Source of the DNA: Betaproteobacteria bacterium
GTDB taxonomy: Bacteria > Pseudomonadota > Gammaproteobacteria > Burkholderiales > Burkholderiaceae_C
Assembly: GCA_009925585.1 (NCBI GenBank)
Contig: RFYK01000006.1
Coordinates: 1-41,150 of the forward strand
Length of the DNA: 41,150 bases
Direction of reading: 5' to 3'
The position numbers and the translations under genes are program-made. Of this stretch, positions 9,724 through 21,819 are shown piece by piece (positions within the stretch are counted from its first letter, which is position 1; each line of letters opens with the position of its first letter). The notes below the pieces were generated by a model, which worked only from the letters and a program-made list of their open reading frames with translations, did no database searches and was not told the DNA's origin.

Positions 9724-10976
9724 TTCAATGCTTCGCGCATTTTGTGAATCGCGTCTTGTCTGTCCCGTCCATGCACAATCAATTTCGCAATCATCGAGTC
9801 GTAGTGCATCGAAATCTCACCGCCCTCTTGCACCCCTGTGTCGACCCGAACACCCATCCATTTGCTGGTGTCAGACTGAAACATCGTGGTTTCAGGGGGT
9901 TGAAAACGAATCAATCGACCCGTGGAAGGCAAGAAGTTTCGAAACGGGTCTTCTGCGTTGATGCGGCATTCGATCGACCAACCATTTCGTTGAATATCGG
10001 TTTGGGCAAAGGGCAGTTTTTCACCGGCCGCCACCCGAATCATCCATTCCACCAGGTCCAAGCCAGTGATGCATTCGGTGACTGGGTGCTCCACTTGCAG
10101 ACGGGTGTTCATTTCTAAGAAATAAAAACTTTGGTCTTTGCCCACGACAAATTCAACCGTGCCAGCGCTTTGGTACTTGACCGCTTTGGCCAACGCCACG
10201 GCTTGGGCACCCATCGCCGCTCTGGTCTCTTCACTGATGAATGGCGACGGCGCTTCTTCAATCACTTTCTGATGGCGACGTTGAATCGAACATTCACGCT
10301 CATTCAAAAACACCACATTGCCGTGCGCATCGCCCAACAATTGAATTTCGATGTGACGGGGTTCTTCCACAAATTTTTCGATGAAGACACGGTCATCGCC
10401 AAAACTGTTTCGCGCTTCATTGCGGCATGACGCAAACCCCTCATGTGCCTCTTTGTCGTTATAGGCGACACGCAAACCTTTGCCGCCGCCCCCAGCTGAT
10501 GCTTTGATCATCACGGGATAGCCAATTCCTTTGGCAATCTCAACGGCTTTTTCTGGGGATTCAATCGCTTCATTGACACCGGGGATGGTGTTGACCTTGG
10601 CCTGGGCTGCCAATTTTTTGGACGCGATTTTGTCGCCCATGGCCGCAATGGCCTCGTGTTTGGGGCCAATGAAAACCACACCCTGTTCTTCGCACAAGCG
10701 GGCAAATTCTTCGTTTTCGCTCAGAAAACCGTAGCCAGGGTGGATGGCTTGCGCGCCAGTTTGCTTGGCAGCTGCGATGATTTTGGCTGCCACCAAATAA
10801 CTTTCACGGCTGGACGCAGGCCCAATGTGAACCGCCTCGTCGGCCAAGGCCACATGCCGTGCATTTCGATCGGCTTCGGAATACACCGCCACGGTGGCAA
10901 TGCCCATGCGTTTGGCAGTGGCGATGACGCGGCAAGCAATTTCACCGCGGTTTGCAATCAAAATTTTCTTGAACAT
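9549..10976 (-). pseudogene. pccA: Propionyl-CoA carboxylase alpha subunit, biotin carboxylase part, frameshifted
   Basis: ATP-dependent biotin carboxylase part of PccA, which carboxylates propionyl-CoA with PccB. Start at ATG 10976 ([17 protein letters not shown]) with GGAG 6 nt upstream; the frame is open further upstream but has no homology there. ATP-grasp motifs are visible: [48 protein letters not shown]. Homology stops after HKMREAL (about 9726); the following roughly 15 residues of the family are missing and the frame changes, so the remaining 60 codons to 9549 are nonsense. Unless this is an assembly error, holo-PccA cannot be made. Confidence 0.9.
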
Positions 10977-10993
10977 AGGTTTCTCCAGCACAC

Positions 10994-12526
10994 TCACAGC
11001 GGAATATTGCCGTGTTTGCGCCACGGGTTCTCTACTTTTTTCTCTTTCAACATGACCAGCGAACGGCATATGCGTTTGCGTGTTTCGCTGGGCAAGATCA
11101 CGTCGTCAATGAAGCCACGGGCGCCGGCCACAAACGGATTGGCAAAACGCGACTTGTATTCGGCTTCTTTGGCAGCGAGTTTTTCTGGGTCACCTTTGTC
11201 TTCACGAAAGATGATTTCCACAGCACCCTTGGCCCCCATGACTGCAATTTCGGCATGCGGCCAAGCGAAGTTCACATCACCCCGCAAATGTTTGGAAGCC
11301 ATCACGTCATAAGCGCCACCATACGCTTTGCGCGTGATGACCGTGATTTTGGGCACGGTACATTCCGCGTAGGCATACAGCAATTTCGCGCCGTGTTTGA
11401 TGATGCCGCCGAATTCTTGCGACGTGCCCGGCATGAACCCTGGTACATCCACAAAGGTGATCACCGGAATATTGAATGCATCGCAAAAACGAACAAAGCG
11501 ACCTGCTTTGATGCTGCTCTTGATATCCAAACAACCGGCCAGCACCAAGGGTTGGTTTGCCACGATGCCGACCGTTTGGCCAGCCATGCGAGCAAAACCA
11601 ATCAAGATGTTTTTGGCGTACTCGGGTTGCAGCTCAAAAAAATCACCATCGTCCACTGTCTTCAGAATCAACTCTTTCATGTCGTAAGGCATGTTCGGGT
11701 TGTCCGGCACCAACGTGTCCAAGCTCAGGTCCATGCGCTCGGTCGGGTCGCCACTGGGCCGCACGGGCGGCTTCTCGCGGTTATTCAAAGGCAGGTAGTT
11801 GTAGAGACGCCTGAGCATCAACAACGCTTCAACATCGTTGTTGAATGCCAGGTCAGCAACGCCACTTTTGGTGGTGTGGGTGATGGCGCCACCCAAGTCT
11901 TCCGCGCTGACCTCTTCGTGGGTCACCGTCTTCACGACATCAGGCCCCGTGACAAACATGTAAGAACTGTCTTTGACCATGAAGATGAAATCGGTCAAAG
12001 CAGGCGAGTAAACCGCACCGCCCGCCGATGGGCCCATGATCATGCTGATTTGAGGAACCACGCCACTGGCCATCACATTGCGTTGGAACACTTCGGCATA
12101 GCCTCCCAGCGAAGCCACGCCTTCTTGAATACGTGCGCCACCTGAATCATTCAAACCAATCACAGGTGCACCGACCTTCATGGCTTGGTCCATGATTTTG
12201 CAAATTTTCTCTGCATGACTTTCTGACAAGGCGCCGCCATACACCGTGAAATCTTGGCTGTAAACAAATACCAACCGTCCATTGATCATGCCGTAACCAG
12301 TGACCACGCCATCGCCAGGAATTTTGGTGTCTTGCATGCCGAAGTCTGTGCAGCGGTGTTCGACAAACATGTCCCATTCTTCAAACGTGCCTTCGTCTAG
12401 CAACACCTCTAAGCGTTCACGGGCTGTCAATTTTCCCTTGCTGTGTTGTGCAGCGATGCGTTTTTCTCCGCCACCCAGTCTGGCAGCTGCACGTTTTTCT
12501 TCCAGCTGATGAATGATTTCCTGCAT
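10994..12526 (-). CDS. pccB: Propionyl-CoA carboxylase beta subunit (carboxyltransferase)
   Basis: Transfers carboxyl from carboxybiotin to propionyl-CoA, forming methylmalonyl-CoA. 510 residues, full family length. Acyl-CoA and biotin oxyanion-hole regions are in [20 protein letters not shown] and [19 protein letters not shown]. The ATG at 12526 ([20 protein letters not shown]) is preceded by AGAGG at good spacing; the 11 extra upstream codons are not conserved. It lies between meaB (22-nt gap) and pccA (17-nt gap). The beta subunit looks intact although its alpha partner is broken. Confidence 0.96.
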   Translation of the reverse strand: MQEIIHQLEEKRAAARLGGGEKRIAAQHSKGKLTARERLEVLLDEGTFEEWDMFVEHRCTDFGMQDTKIPGDGVVTGYGMINGRLVFVYSQDFTVYGGALSESHAEKICKIMDQAMKVGAPVIGLNDSGGARIQEGVASLGGYAEVFQRNVMASGVVPQISMIMGPSAGGAVYSPALTDFIFMVKDSSYMFVTGPDVVKTVTHEEVSAEDLGGAITHTTKSGVADLAFNNDVEALLMLRRLYNYLPLNNREKPPVRPSGDPTERMDLSLDTLVPDNPNMPYDMKELILKTVDDGDFFELQPEYAKNILIGFARMAGQTVGIVANQPLVLAGCLDIKSSIKAGRFVRFCDAFNIPVITFVDVPGFMPGTSQEFGGIIKHGAKLLYAYAECTVPKITVITRKAYGGAYDVMASKHLRGDVNFAWPHAEIAVMGAKGAVEIIFREDKGDPEKLAAKEAEYKSRFANPFVAGARGFIDDVILPSETRKRICRSLVMLKEKKVENPWRKHGNIPL

Positions 12527-12548
12527 GTTCGATCCTCTTACTGTTATC

Positions 12549-13556
12549 TCAATCCGCACTGCGCGATGCTAACGCGAGTAACTGACGCGCCGCAGTGGAA
12601 GCCGCAAGACTTCCAGTCAGCACTTGTTGTTGCATATGTGACATGGCTGCAGCCACTTGGGGATGCTGTTGAAAGGCTTCTTTCAATCCAGATTGAATGC
12701 GTTCATTCATCCAGTTCAAGGCTTGGGTTTGTCGGCGCTGTAGCCATCGGCCACCATCGGTTTGCAACTGTTTGAAGCGAAGCACCTTGACCCAAAATTC
12801 TTCAATCCCCACACCTTGCAGCGCGCTCAAACGCATCACTTCTGCTTGCCAAATTGGTGCGCCTTCGGCAGGGTGATGACCCAACAAATGCAAAGCGCTT
12901 TGGATGAAAGATTGGGCACGTGTGGCAGCGTCCATATCGATGTCTGATTTGTTGATCAAAATCAGGTCTGCCAATTCCATGACGCCTTTTTTGATGGCTT
13001 GCAAATCATCGCCTGCATTGGGCAATTGCATCAGCACAAACATGTCTGTCATGCCAGCCACTGCGGTTTCACTTTGGCCAACGCCCACTGTTTCCACGAT
13101 CACAATGTCATAGCCAGCAGCCTCACACACCAACATGCATTCACGGGTTTTTTCTGCCACCCCACCCAAGGTGCCGCTGCTGGGGCTGGGACGGATGAAT
13201 GCCGATGGGTGAACAGACAGTTGTTCCATGCGGGTTTTGTCGCCCAAGATTGATCCACCTGACACAGACGAAGAGGGATCGATGGCCAGCACCGCCACTT
13301 TGTGTCCTTGCTTGATCAACCACAAACCCAAGGCCTCGATCAAGGTGCTTTTCCCCACACCGGGCACACCACTTAACCCGATGCGCAGGCTGTGGCCAGT
13401 GTGCGGCAACAACTGCGTCAGCATGTCATCCGCCGCCAAACGGTGATCGGCCCGGCTCGACTCCAACAAGGTGATGGCCTTGGCCATGGCGCGGCGTTGC
13501 AATTGACTGTCAGCGCCACGGATATCTGTCACCAAGTCTTGGGGAGACAAGCTCAT
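12549..13556 (-). CDS. meaB: Methylmalonyl-CoA mutase-associated GTPase MeaB (ArgK type)
   Basis: G3E-family GTPase that protects and reloads the B12 cofactor of methylmalonyl-CoA mutase. Walker A is [18 protein letters not shown]; further G motifs appear in [20 protein letters not shown] (the MeaB signature), [13 protein letters not shown] and [10 protein letters not shown] (NKxD). The start chosen is ATG 13556 ([18 protein letters not shown]), with AAGG about 8 nt upstream; a GTG at 13586 is possible. 335 residues. It is between the mutase and pccB genes, as often in propionate operons. Confidence 0.94.
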   Translation of the reverse strand: MSLSPQDLVTDIRGADSQLQRRAMAKAITLLESSRADHRLAADDMLTQLLPHTGHSLRIGLSGVPGVGKSTLIEALGLWLIKQGHKVAVLAIDPSSSVSGGSILGDKTRMEQLSVHPSAFIRPSPSSGTLGGVAEKTRECMLVCEAAGYDIVIVETVGVGQSETAVAGMTDMFVLMQLPNAGDDLQAIKKGVMELADLILINKSDIDMDAATRAQSFIQSALHLLGHHPAEGAPIWQAEVMRLSALQGVGIEEFWVKVLRFKQLQTDGGRWLQRRQTQALNWMNERIQSGLKEAFQQHPQVAAAMSHMQQQVLTGSLAASTAARQLLALASRSAD

Positions 13557-13632
13557 GCCATGGCCTTGTTGATATGAAGGGACCACCGAATCATTGCGTC
13601 AGGTACTTCCGTCACGCGATGGACAGCGGTGC

Positions 13633-15813
<2,181 letters not shown>

Positions 15814-15827
15814 GGCTTGACAACAAC

Positions 15828-16815
15828 CTATGAAAGTTTGACGCAATCTGCAAAATAATGGGTGACGCCGAGGTCGTCTTTTTCTTCGACCAAGCCGTGA
15901 ATGTCTGTCTCAAAACCCGGACATTTCAAATTGAATTCGCGAGCGAACTTGAGGTAATCGACAATTTTTTGGTTGAACACTTCACCTGGAATCAACAGCG
16001 GAATACCGGGCGGATAAGGTGTCACCAAACTGGTGGTGATGCGGCCAATCAACTGATCGATCGGCACGCGCTCGGTGTTGCGGTGCGCAATTTGGGCATA
16101 GGCATCGCTGGGTTTCATCGCAGGCTTCAAGTCGCTCAGGTACATGTCAGTGGTCAAGCGAGCGATGTCATGTTTGGCATACAGCGTATGGATGTGATGA
16201 CACAGATCACGCAAACCCATGCGCTCATACTTAGGCATCTTTTGACAAAACTCGGGCAAGATACGCCACATCGGTTGGTTGCGGTCGTAGTCGTCTTTGA
16301 ACTGCTGAAGAGCGGTCAACAAGGAATTCCATCGACCCTTGGTGATGCCAATCGTGAACATGATGAAAAAGCTGTAGAGGCCTGTTTTTTCAACGATCAC
16401 GCCATGCTCGGCTAAAAATTTCGTGACGATACTCGCAGGAATGCCTGCGTCGTCAAACTTGCCGTCAAGCCGAAGACCAGGCGTGACGATGGTGGCTTTG
16501 ATCGGGTCCAACATGTTGAAGCCATCAGCCAAATCACCAAAGCCATGCCAATTGGGCGCGTCAGTTTTTTTGGTGCGTCCTTTTTTCTCAGCCTTGATCA
16601 CCCAGTCGTCAGCGCGGCCCACGCCATCCTCTACCAAGTTGTCCGGGCCCCACACTTTGAACCACCAATCTTTGCCATATTCGGCGTCCACTTTGCGCAT
16701 GGCACGGCGAAAATCCAACGCCTCGGCGATGCTCTCCTCGACCAACGCAGTTCCACCAGGAGGCTCCATCATGGCGGCAGCCACATCGCAACTTGCAATG
16801 ATGCTGTACTGTGGG
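15828..16815 (-). pseudogene. Orn/Lys/Arg decarboxylase, C-terminal part
   Basis: C-terminal piece of a fold-type III-like (prokaryotic Orn/Lys/Arg family) decarboxylase, out of frame with its N-terminal part. Homology resumes at TSTSPQYSIIASCDVAAAMM, passes EPPGGTALVEESIAEALDFR and ends with the conserved [14 protein letters not shown] region and a tail DCVKLS. No convincing start codon or ribosome binding site precedes it. It ends 14 nt before the mutase start codon. Confidence 0.85.
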
Positions 16816-18031
16816 CTGGTACTGGTATACCTGCCAACAATTTGTGGACGGATTGCGTGGAATACACCATGGCTTTTTTAGGCCGCGCACGTTTTTTTCC
16901 CATGGCATGGTAAGTGCCATAAAACGGGTGAAAAGCGGCATGCGGCAACCACGCTTCATCGAAATGCAAATTGGGCACGTAGCCATCCAACATGTGTTTG
17001 ATGGTTTCTGTGTTGTACAAGACGCCGTCGTAAGTGGATTGCGTCAAGGTCATGACCTTGGGCTTGATGGCTTTGACGTCTTGCCCTTTCAACAGGGGAT
17101 TGGCTTTGATTTTGGCCTTGATGGCTTCAGGCTCAAATTCACTTTGGGGAATGGGACCAATGATGCCGAAGTGGTTTCGTGTGGGCTTCAAAAACACAGG
17201 AATTGCGCCGGTCATGATGATGGCGTGCAACACCGACTTGTGGCAGTTTCTGTCGACCACCACCACATCACCTGGCGCCACAGTGTGGTGCCACACAATT
17301 TTGTTGGAGGTACTGGTGCCGTTGGTCACGAAGAAACAATGATCGGCATTGAAGATGCGCGCGGCATTGCGCTCACTCTCACCAATCGCACCATCATGGT
17401 CCAGTAACTGCCCCAATTCCTCTACCGCGTTGCACACGTCAGCACGCAACATGTTTTCACCAAAAAACTGATGGAACATTTGCCCCACTGGGCTTTTCAA
17501 AAATGCCACACCGCCTGAATGTCCCGGGCAATGCCAAGAGTAAGAGCCATCTTCTGCATAGTCGAGCAAGGCTTTGAAAAAAGGCGGTTGTACGCCTTCG
17601 AGGTAACTTTTCGCCTCACGAATGATGTGCCTTGCGACAAACTCTGGCGTGTCTTCAAACATGTGAATGAAGCCATGCAATTCGCGCAATATGTCGTTCG
17701 GTAAATGCCTTGAGGTTTTGGTTTCGCCGTACACATAAATGGGTACATCGGCGTTTTTGCGTCGAACTTCGTCAATGAAATTGCGCAAATTCAGGACGGC
17801 AGGGTCCAGGTCTGGGCCCGGTGTGAATTCTTCATCGTCAATCGACAAAATGAAAGCGCTGGCACGGGATTGCTGCTGGGCGAATTGGCTCAAGTCGCCA
17901 TAACTGGTCACGCCCATCACTTCGTAGCCCTCGCCTTCAATCGCTTGGGCCAATGCACGAATGCCTAAACCGGACGTGTTTTCGGAACGAAAATCTTCAT
18001 CAATGATGACGATGGGAAAACGAAATTTCAT
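16769..18031 (-). pseudogene. Orn/Lys/Arg decarboxylase, N-terminal and PLP part, frameshifted
   Basis: PLP-dependent decarboxylase of basic amino acids (polyamine formation or acid resistance). It has an N-terminal response-regulator-like wing (MKFRFPIVIIDEDFRSEN), then the PLP domain with SWHCPGHSGGVAFLKSPVGQ, FFVTNGTSTSNKIVWH, LHFDEAWLPHAAF and the Schiff-base lysine in STQSVHKLLAGI. Homology stops right after that motif near 16830; about 28 residues of the family are missing and the frame changes. The start at ATG 18031 has GGAG 7-8 nt upstream; a TTG at 18034 is less likely. Which basic amino acid is used cannot be told. Confidence 0.87.
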
Positions 18032-18072
18032 CAATTGCTCCGTGCCGGTTGCCCGTACTTGACTGCGAAACC

Positions 18073-19626
18073 TTAAAGTGTACCCTCGGAGGCGACTGTT
18101 ACAATGGTGACTCCGGAGAGGTGGATGAGCGGTTTAAGTCGCACGCCTGGAAAGCGTGTGAGGGTTAATAGCCCTCCGCGGGTTCGAATCCCGCCCTCTC
18201 CGCCAGCCAGCGATGCATCTCGCAATGCAAACAACTCGACCTCAGGCGAACGGATATGCCCTGAACGCAGTGCTTGCCAAATGCGTTCAGCGCGTTCATT
18301 CAATGCCGCTTGTGTCGCCACATAGTCAAACGCCACAGGTCTGGAAAACGTCAAGGATTTTTGCACCAGCCAATCCGGCGATATGTCTTGCAAAGGGCCA
18401 CTGGCTTGACCCAAGCTGATCCAATGACCACAACGCGCCAAAGCCGCAAAATTTTCTTCTCGCGCGGCATTGCCCAATCCGTCAATCACCACATCCGCAC
18501 CTTGGCAAATGCTTTGGATCGCTTGGCTGAATTGGTAATGGCGTCCCACAATCACATGGTGACATCCATGGTCTCTGGCAATTCGCGCTTTCTCTGGCGT
18601 TGATACCGTGCCCACCACCAAAGCCCCCATGCTGGCTGCCCATGCACTGACCAATTGGCCAACGCCACCTGCCGCTGCATGGATCAGGACACGGGTTCCA
18701 GACTTGACATGACCCAAATCACGCAGCAAATAATCTGCCGTCACACCTTTGAGAAGCAGTGCTGCCGCGGCCTCATCTCGCACATCCGGTGGAATGCGGG
18801 TGGTACAAGCCACTGGCACATTTCGAATGCCGACATACGATCCTGGCATGGGGCACATGTAAACCACCCTGTCGCCCGGCAACAAACTGGTCACATCGGG
18901 GCCGACATCAATCACTTCGCCGGCAGCTTCCATGCCGGGTGTGCCGGGCAATGGCAAAAAATCGGGCATCCATCCTTTGCGCAAATAGACATCAAAGTAA
19001 TTGACACCCACCGCTGTTTGGCGAATACGCACTTGGCCAGCAGCTGGTGGTGGCACCGTGATGGATTCCAATTGCATCTCGGACGGTTTGCCGTAATCAC
19101 GCAAACGGATCGCCGGTGCTTCAATCGCCGCGCCAGAGTTGGTGACCGGTTGCACCAAGGGCATCGGGGCTTTTGAAGGTGAGCCCAATGCCAAATAATT
19201 TTTCAAATTGGCAAACCCAGCTTCATACACGCCATGGGCCACCATGTCACGCAAATCACGCTCCATGCCAATCGGCGCTTCAAAGGTTGATACCCAATGC
19301 CAAAACGTGCGGTTGCCATCGGTCACCGGTTTGAGCGTGACTGTGGCCACATACCGCATCAAGGGGACGGTCGCTTCCACAATGGTGTAGGTGCTGATGT
19401 GATCTTTGTCTGACAGACTCAACAACATTTCACGCACATGGTTGCCATCTGCCAGCGTGAAGTTACGTACACACCCGACACGGTCCGAGGTTTTGTTGTC
19501 CTCGATGGCACTTTGAGCCACCACGGTGTGCCATTGGTCATGGCTATTGAAATCGCGAAGCACTGCCCATACGCGCTCAATGGGCGCATCCACGATGCAA
19601 GAACGTACAACGCGCTGTAAGCCCAT
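18073..19626 (-). CDS. SRPBCC domain fused to zinc-independent quinone oxidoreductase (MDR), 3' end lost
   Basis: Two-domain protein. Residues about 1-150 are a START/SRPBCC lipid- or ligand-binding fold paralogous to the preceding gene; residues about 170-475 are an NADPH:quinone reductase-like medium-chain dehydrogenase, with LPGTPGMEAAGEV and the nucleotide-binding LIHAAAGGVGQLVSAWAASM. The start ATG 19626 overlaps the upstream stop (TGATG). After LRDASLA the family tail (usually HARLESR and about 15 more residues) is missing. The frame instead runs antisense through tRNA-Ser, giving the nonsense tail GGEGGIRTRG to 18073. The real gene probably lost its last codons near 18206. The substrate is unknown. 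Confidence 0.82.
   Translation of the reverse strand: MGLQRVVRSCIVDAPIERVWAVLRDFNSHDQWHTVVAQSAIEDNKTSDRVGCVRNFTLADGNHVREMLLSLSDKDHISTYTIVEATVPLMRYVATVTLKPVTDGNRTFWHWVSTFEAPIGMERDLRDMVAHGVYEAGFANLKNYLALGSPSKAPMPLVQPVTNSGAAIEAPAIRLRDYGKPSEMQLESITVPPPAAGQVRIRQTAVGVNYFDVYLRKGWMPDFLPLPGTPGMEAAGEVIDVGPDVTSLLPGDRVVYMCPMPGSYVGIRNVPVACTTRIPPDVRDEAAAALLLKGVTADYLLRDLGHVKSGTRVLIHAAAGGVGQLVSAWAASMGALVVGTVSTPEKARIARDHGCHHVIVGRHYQFSQAIQSICQGADVVIDGLGNAAREENFAALARCGHWISLGQASGPLQDISPDWLVQKSLTFSRPVAFDYVATQAALNERAERIWQALRSGHIRSPEVELFALRDASLAGGEGGIRTRGGLLTLTRFPGVRLKPLIHLSGVTIVTVASEGTL
18077..18104 (-). promoter_or_regulatory. Putative sigma70 promoter of the decarboxylase gene
   Basis: On the minus strand TTGTAA (18104-18099), a 16-nt spacer and TACACT (18082-18077) resemble a -35/-10 pair reading toward the decarboxylase start at 18031. 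The -35 box overlaps a TACAAT on the plus strand (18100-18105), which lies 10 nt before the tRNA and may be its -10 box. Found by eye only. Confidence 0.4.
18115..18205 (+). tRNA. serW: tRNA-Ser(GGA)
   Basis: Class II tRNA with a long variable arm. The acceptor stem GGAGAGG (18115-18121) pairs with CCTCTCC (18195-18201), followed by discriminator G and an encoded CCA (18203-18205). The anticodon stem CACGC/GCGTG encloses loop CTGGAAA with anticodon GGA at 18149-18151, reading UCC/UCU. The T loop GGTTCGAATCC is present. The plus-strand gene is flanked by minus-strand genes. The sequence right after the CCA appears to be the broken end of the oxidoreductase gene. Confidence 0.97.
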
Positions 19627-20069
19627 CAGCGTCGGGTGGCAAAGTACCGTTTGAGCGCGTCAAATCCCACTTGAAACACACCCTGCCCGATCATCTGTGA
19701 GAGCTCGGTTTCGCGACTGGCTGCACAATCAAATTCAGCGCTCCATTCGGCAAAGCAACGCCCCCCATCGGTCACAGGGGTCAGTTTTAAAGTAGCCACA
19801 TAGTTTTCGACACCCATCGGGCTTTCCAAAATGCTGTAACTGCAAGTGAAGTCGTAATCTGACAAAGCCAATAATCGCTCACGAATCAACCCACCATCAC
19901 GCAAATGAAAATAACGCACACAACCAATGCGATCGGAAGGCTGGTTGTTTTCGATTCGACTGTCGGCAATGCTTGGATGCCAAATTGGCAGGGCGTTGAA
20001 ATCTCGGATGCGTGACCAGACATCGTCCGCCGTGGCATCAATCACGCTGGATGTATAAACCTGAATCAC
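19626..20069 (-). CDS. SRPBCC family protein
   Basis: 147-residue START/Bet v1-type (polyketide cyclase-like) small-molecule-binding protein, starting MIQVYTSSVIDATADDVWSR. The GTG start at 20069 is supported by AAGGA about 8 nt upstream and a 4-nt gap from the flotillin stop. It is clearly paralogous to the N-terminal domain of the next gene: both share DRIGCVR/DRVGCVR, LALSD/LSLSD, YVATLKLTPVTDG/YVATVTLKPVTDG and QMIGQGVFQVGFDALKRYFA-like ends. Such domains bind lipids or aromatic ligands; the ligand is unknown. Confidence 0.85.
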   Translation of the reverse strand: MIQVYTSSVIDATADDVWSRIRDFNALPIWHPSIADSRIENNQPSDRIGCVRYFHLRDGGLIRERLLALSDYDFTCSYSILESPMGVENYVATLKLTPVTDGGRCFAEWSAEFDCAASRETELSQMIGQGVFQVGFDALKRYFATRR

Positions 20070-20073
20070 AGGG

Positions 20074-21768
20074 TCAATCCTTGATGGCAGGCGTATCGCT
20101 CATGCCCGCGTTTGCACCTGACACCCCCGATACCAACCGCTGGATATCGCCACCTTCTAAACCAATTTCTTTGAGCAATTGGTCAACGATAGGCGCTTGC
20201 GCTCTGAACCGCAGGGCCGAATTGACGATGCCATCAGCAAAACCGGCCTGAGAAGCATGGTCGCCACCGCCGTGACCACCGCTTCCACCTAAGCCATCGA
20301 CGTGCATGATTTTGATGCCTTCGATGCGCTCCATCGGGCGAACCGATTCGCGAATGATGGCTTCGGCTTTCTCGACCAAACGCATGCGCAAGGCGGATGC
20401 ACGCGCTTCGGTCGACAAGGTGTTGTGCGCATGGTTCATCAACGACAGCGCTTCGGCTTCCACTTCGGCACGGATTTTCTGTGCCATGGCACGTATCTTT
20501 TCAGCATCAGCTTCGGCTTCGGCTTGTGCGCGAATGGCCAAACCTCGACTGGTGCTGGCGGTGTTCTCTGCTTCCGCTGTTTGCACAATGCGCATGGTTT
20601 CGCGCTCGATGTCTTGTTGCGTGGCGATCAATTCAATCTCTTTGCGCCTGTTGGCAATTTCCACTTCACGCGTAGTGAACACTTTCTCTTCAGCTTCTAC
20701 CGCTTTGGCTCTGGCGTGATCGGCTTGCGCTTGCGCTTCGCTGTGGTGCTTGCTCTCCAAGGCAATGGCGATGGCGCGTTGTTGCTCGGCCAACTCAAGT
20801 GCTTTGCGGCGTTCAATCTCAACCGATTGCAACGCCTGCTCTTTGCGAATGCGCTCTTGTTCGATGGTTTGGTCGGAGTGAATTCGCGCACTTTCAATCG
20901 ACTGTCTGGCCAAGATTTGTGCGTTCTCAGCTTCGCGTTCGCGCTCAGCACGCTCGGTGGTCAATTCAGCACGCTGACGCGCGCGCGCCACTTCCACATC
21001 TTGCATTTGTTCAATGCGTGCAAATTCGCTTTCCTTGTCGATTTGCAATGACAACTTTTCAGCCTCTAAGTTTTTATTGCGAATGGCAATCAATGTGTCT
21101 TGCTCGACATCGTTTCGCTGCTTTTTGCGTCGCTCGATTTGTTCTGTCAACCGTGTCAAACCTTCAGCGTCAAACGCATTGCTGGGGTTGAAATACTCCA
21201 TGCTGGTTTGGTCTAACTGGGTCAACGATGCAGCTTCCAGTTCAAGACCATTTTTGGTCAGGTCTTCTGCCACTGCTTCGCGAACGCGTCTGACATACGC
21301 ACCACGCTTTTCGTGCAGCTCTTCCATGGTCATGTCTGCAGCAGCGGTACGCAATGCATCAATGAATTTACCCTCAATCAATTCTTTCAAACGCTCTGGT
21401 TCAAGGGTACGCAAGCCCAACGTTTGTGCGGCTGCTGCCACGGACCTGGCATCGGCAGCCACGCGCACATAAAACTCGGCAATGACATCGACACGCATGC
21501 GGTCTTTGGTGATCAACGACTTATCGCGTCCCCGAACCACTTCCAGTCGCAAGGTGTTCATGTTCACGGGTATGACATCGTGCAAGATAGGCAACACAAA
21601 CGCCCCGCCATCGACCACCACTTTTTCGCCACCCAAACCGGTACGCACAAACGCACGTTCTTTGCTGCTACGCAAGTACAACCAGTGCAGCAACCAAACC
21701 ACCACTGCAACCACGATCGCGACAACGATCAGTCCTAGCAGAAATTCACCAAATTGAGAGCCAGTCAT
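20074..21768 (-). CDS. yqiK: Flotillin / YqiK-like SPFH-domain membrane protein
   Basis: 564-residue flotillin-type scaffold. An N-terminal membrane helix (LIVVAIVVAVVVWLLHWLYL, about residues 13-32) is followed by an SPFH/band 7 domain and a long Glu/Ala/Arg/Gln-rich coiled coil (about 220-480) with repeats such as AEAEADAEKIRAMAQKIRAE. A Gly/His-rich stretch (GGSGGHGGGDHASQ) precedes the C-terminal oligomerisation segment. Start ATG 21768 has GGAG 8 nt upstream. Flotillins organise membrane microdomains. The usual partner, a YqiJ/NfeD-type OB-fold protein, is not adjacent; here it lies between a TIM-barrel gene and SRPBCC genes. Confidence 0.92.
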   Translation of the reverse strand: MTGSQFGEFLLGLIVVAIVVAVVVWLLHWLYLRSSKERAFVRTGLGGEKVVVDGGAFVLPILHDVIPVNMNTLRLEVVRGRDKSLITKDRMRVDVIAEFYVRVAADARSVAAAAQTLGLRTLEPERLKELIEGKFIDALRTAAADMTMEELHEKRGAYVRRVREAVAEDLTKNGLELEAASLTQLDQTSMEYFNPSNAFDAEGLTRLTEQIERRKKQRNDVEQDTLIAIRNKNLEAEKLSLQIDKESEFARIEQMQDVEVARARQRAELTTERAEREREAENAQILARQSIESARIHSDQTIEQERIRKEQALQSVEIERRKALELAEQQRAIAIALESKHHSEAQAQADHARAKAVEAEEKVFTTREVEIANRRKEIELIATQQDIERETMRIVQTAEAENTASTSRGLAIRAQAEAEADAEKIRAMAQKIRAEVEAEALSLMNHAHNTLSTEARASALRMRLVEKAEAIIRESVRPMERIEGIKIMHVDGLGGSGGHGGGDHASQAGFADGIVNSALRFRAQAPIVDQLLKEIGLEGGDIQRLVSGVSGANAGMSDTPAIKD

Positions 21769-21819
21769 GGAATATTCTCCAGCTTAAAAATCAACACACT
21801 TCATTAACCAGGCCATTGG

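Noticed and set aside
9715-9740. Programmed ribosomal frameshift in pccA
   Set aside because: No slippery heptamer is seen and conserved residues are missing, which frameshifting cannot restore.
10994-12145. Long plus-strand frame opposite pccB (377 codons)
   Set aside because: Composition artefact of the antisense strand of a conserved gene; no homology or start signal.
15814-15900. Cobalamin riboswitch before the B12-dependent mutase
   Set aside because: The mutase start is 14 nt from the decarboxylase stop and no B12-box-like sequence was seen.
18073-18205. C-terminal tail GGEGGIRTRG of the oxidoreductase frame
   Set aside because: It is the antisense reading of tRNA-Ser, a well-known spurious translation; it is not a protein domain.
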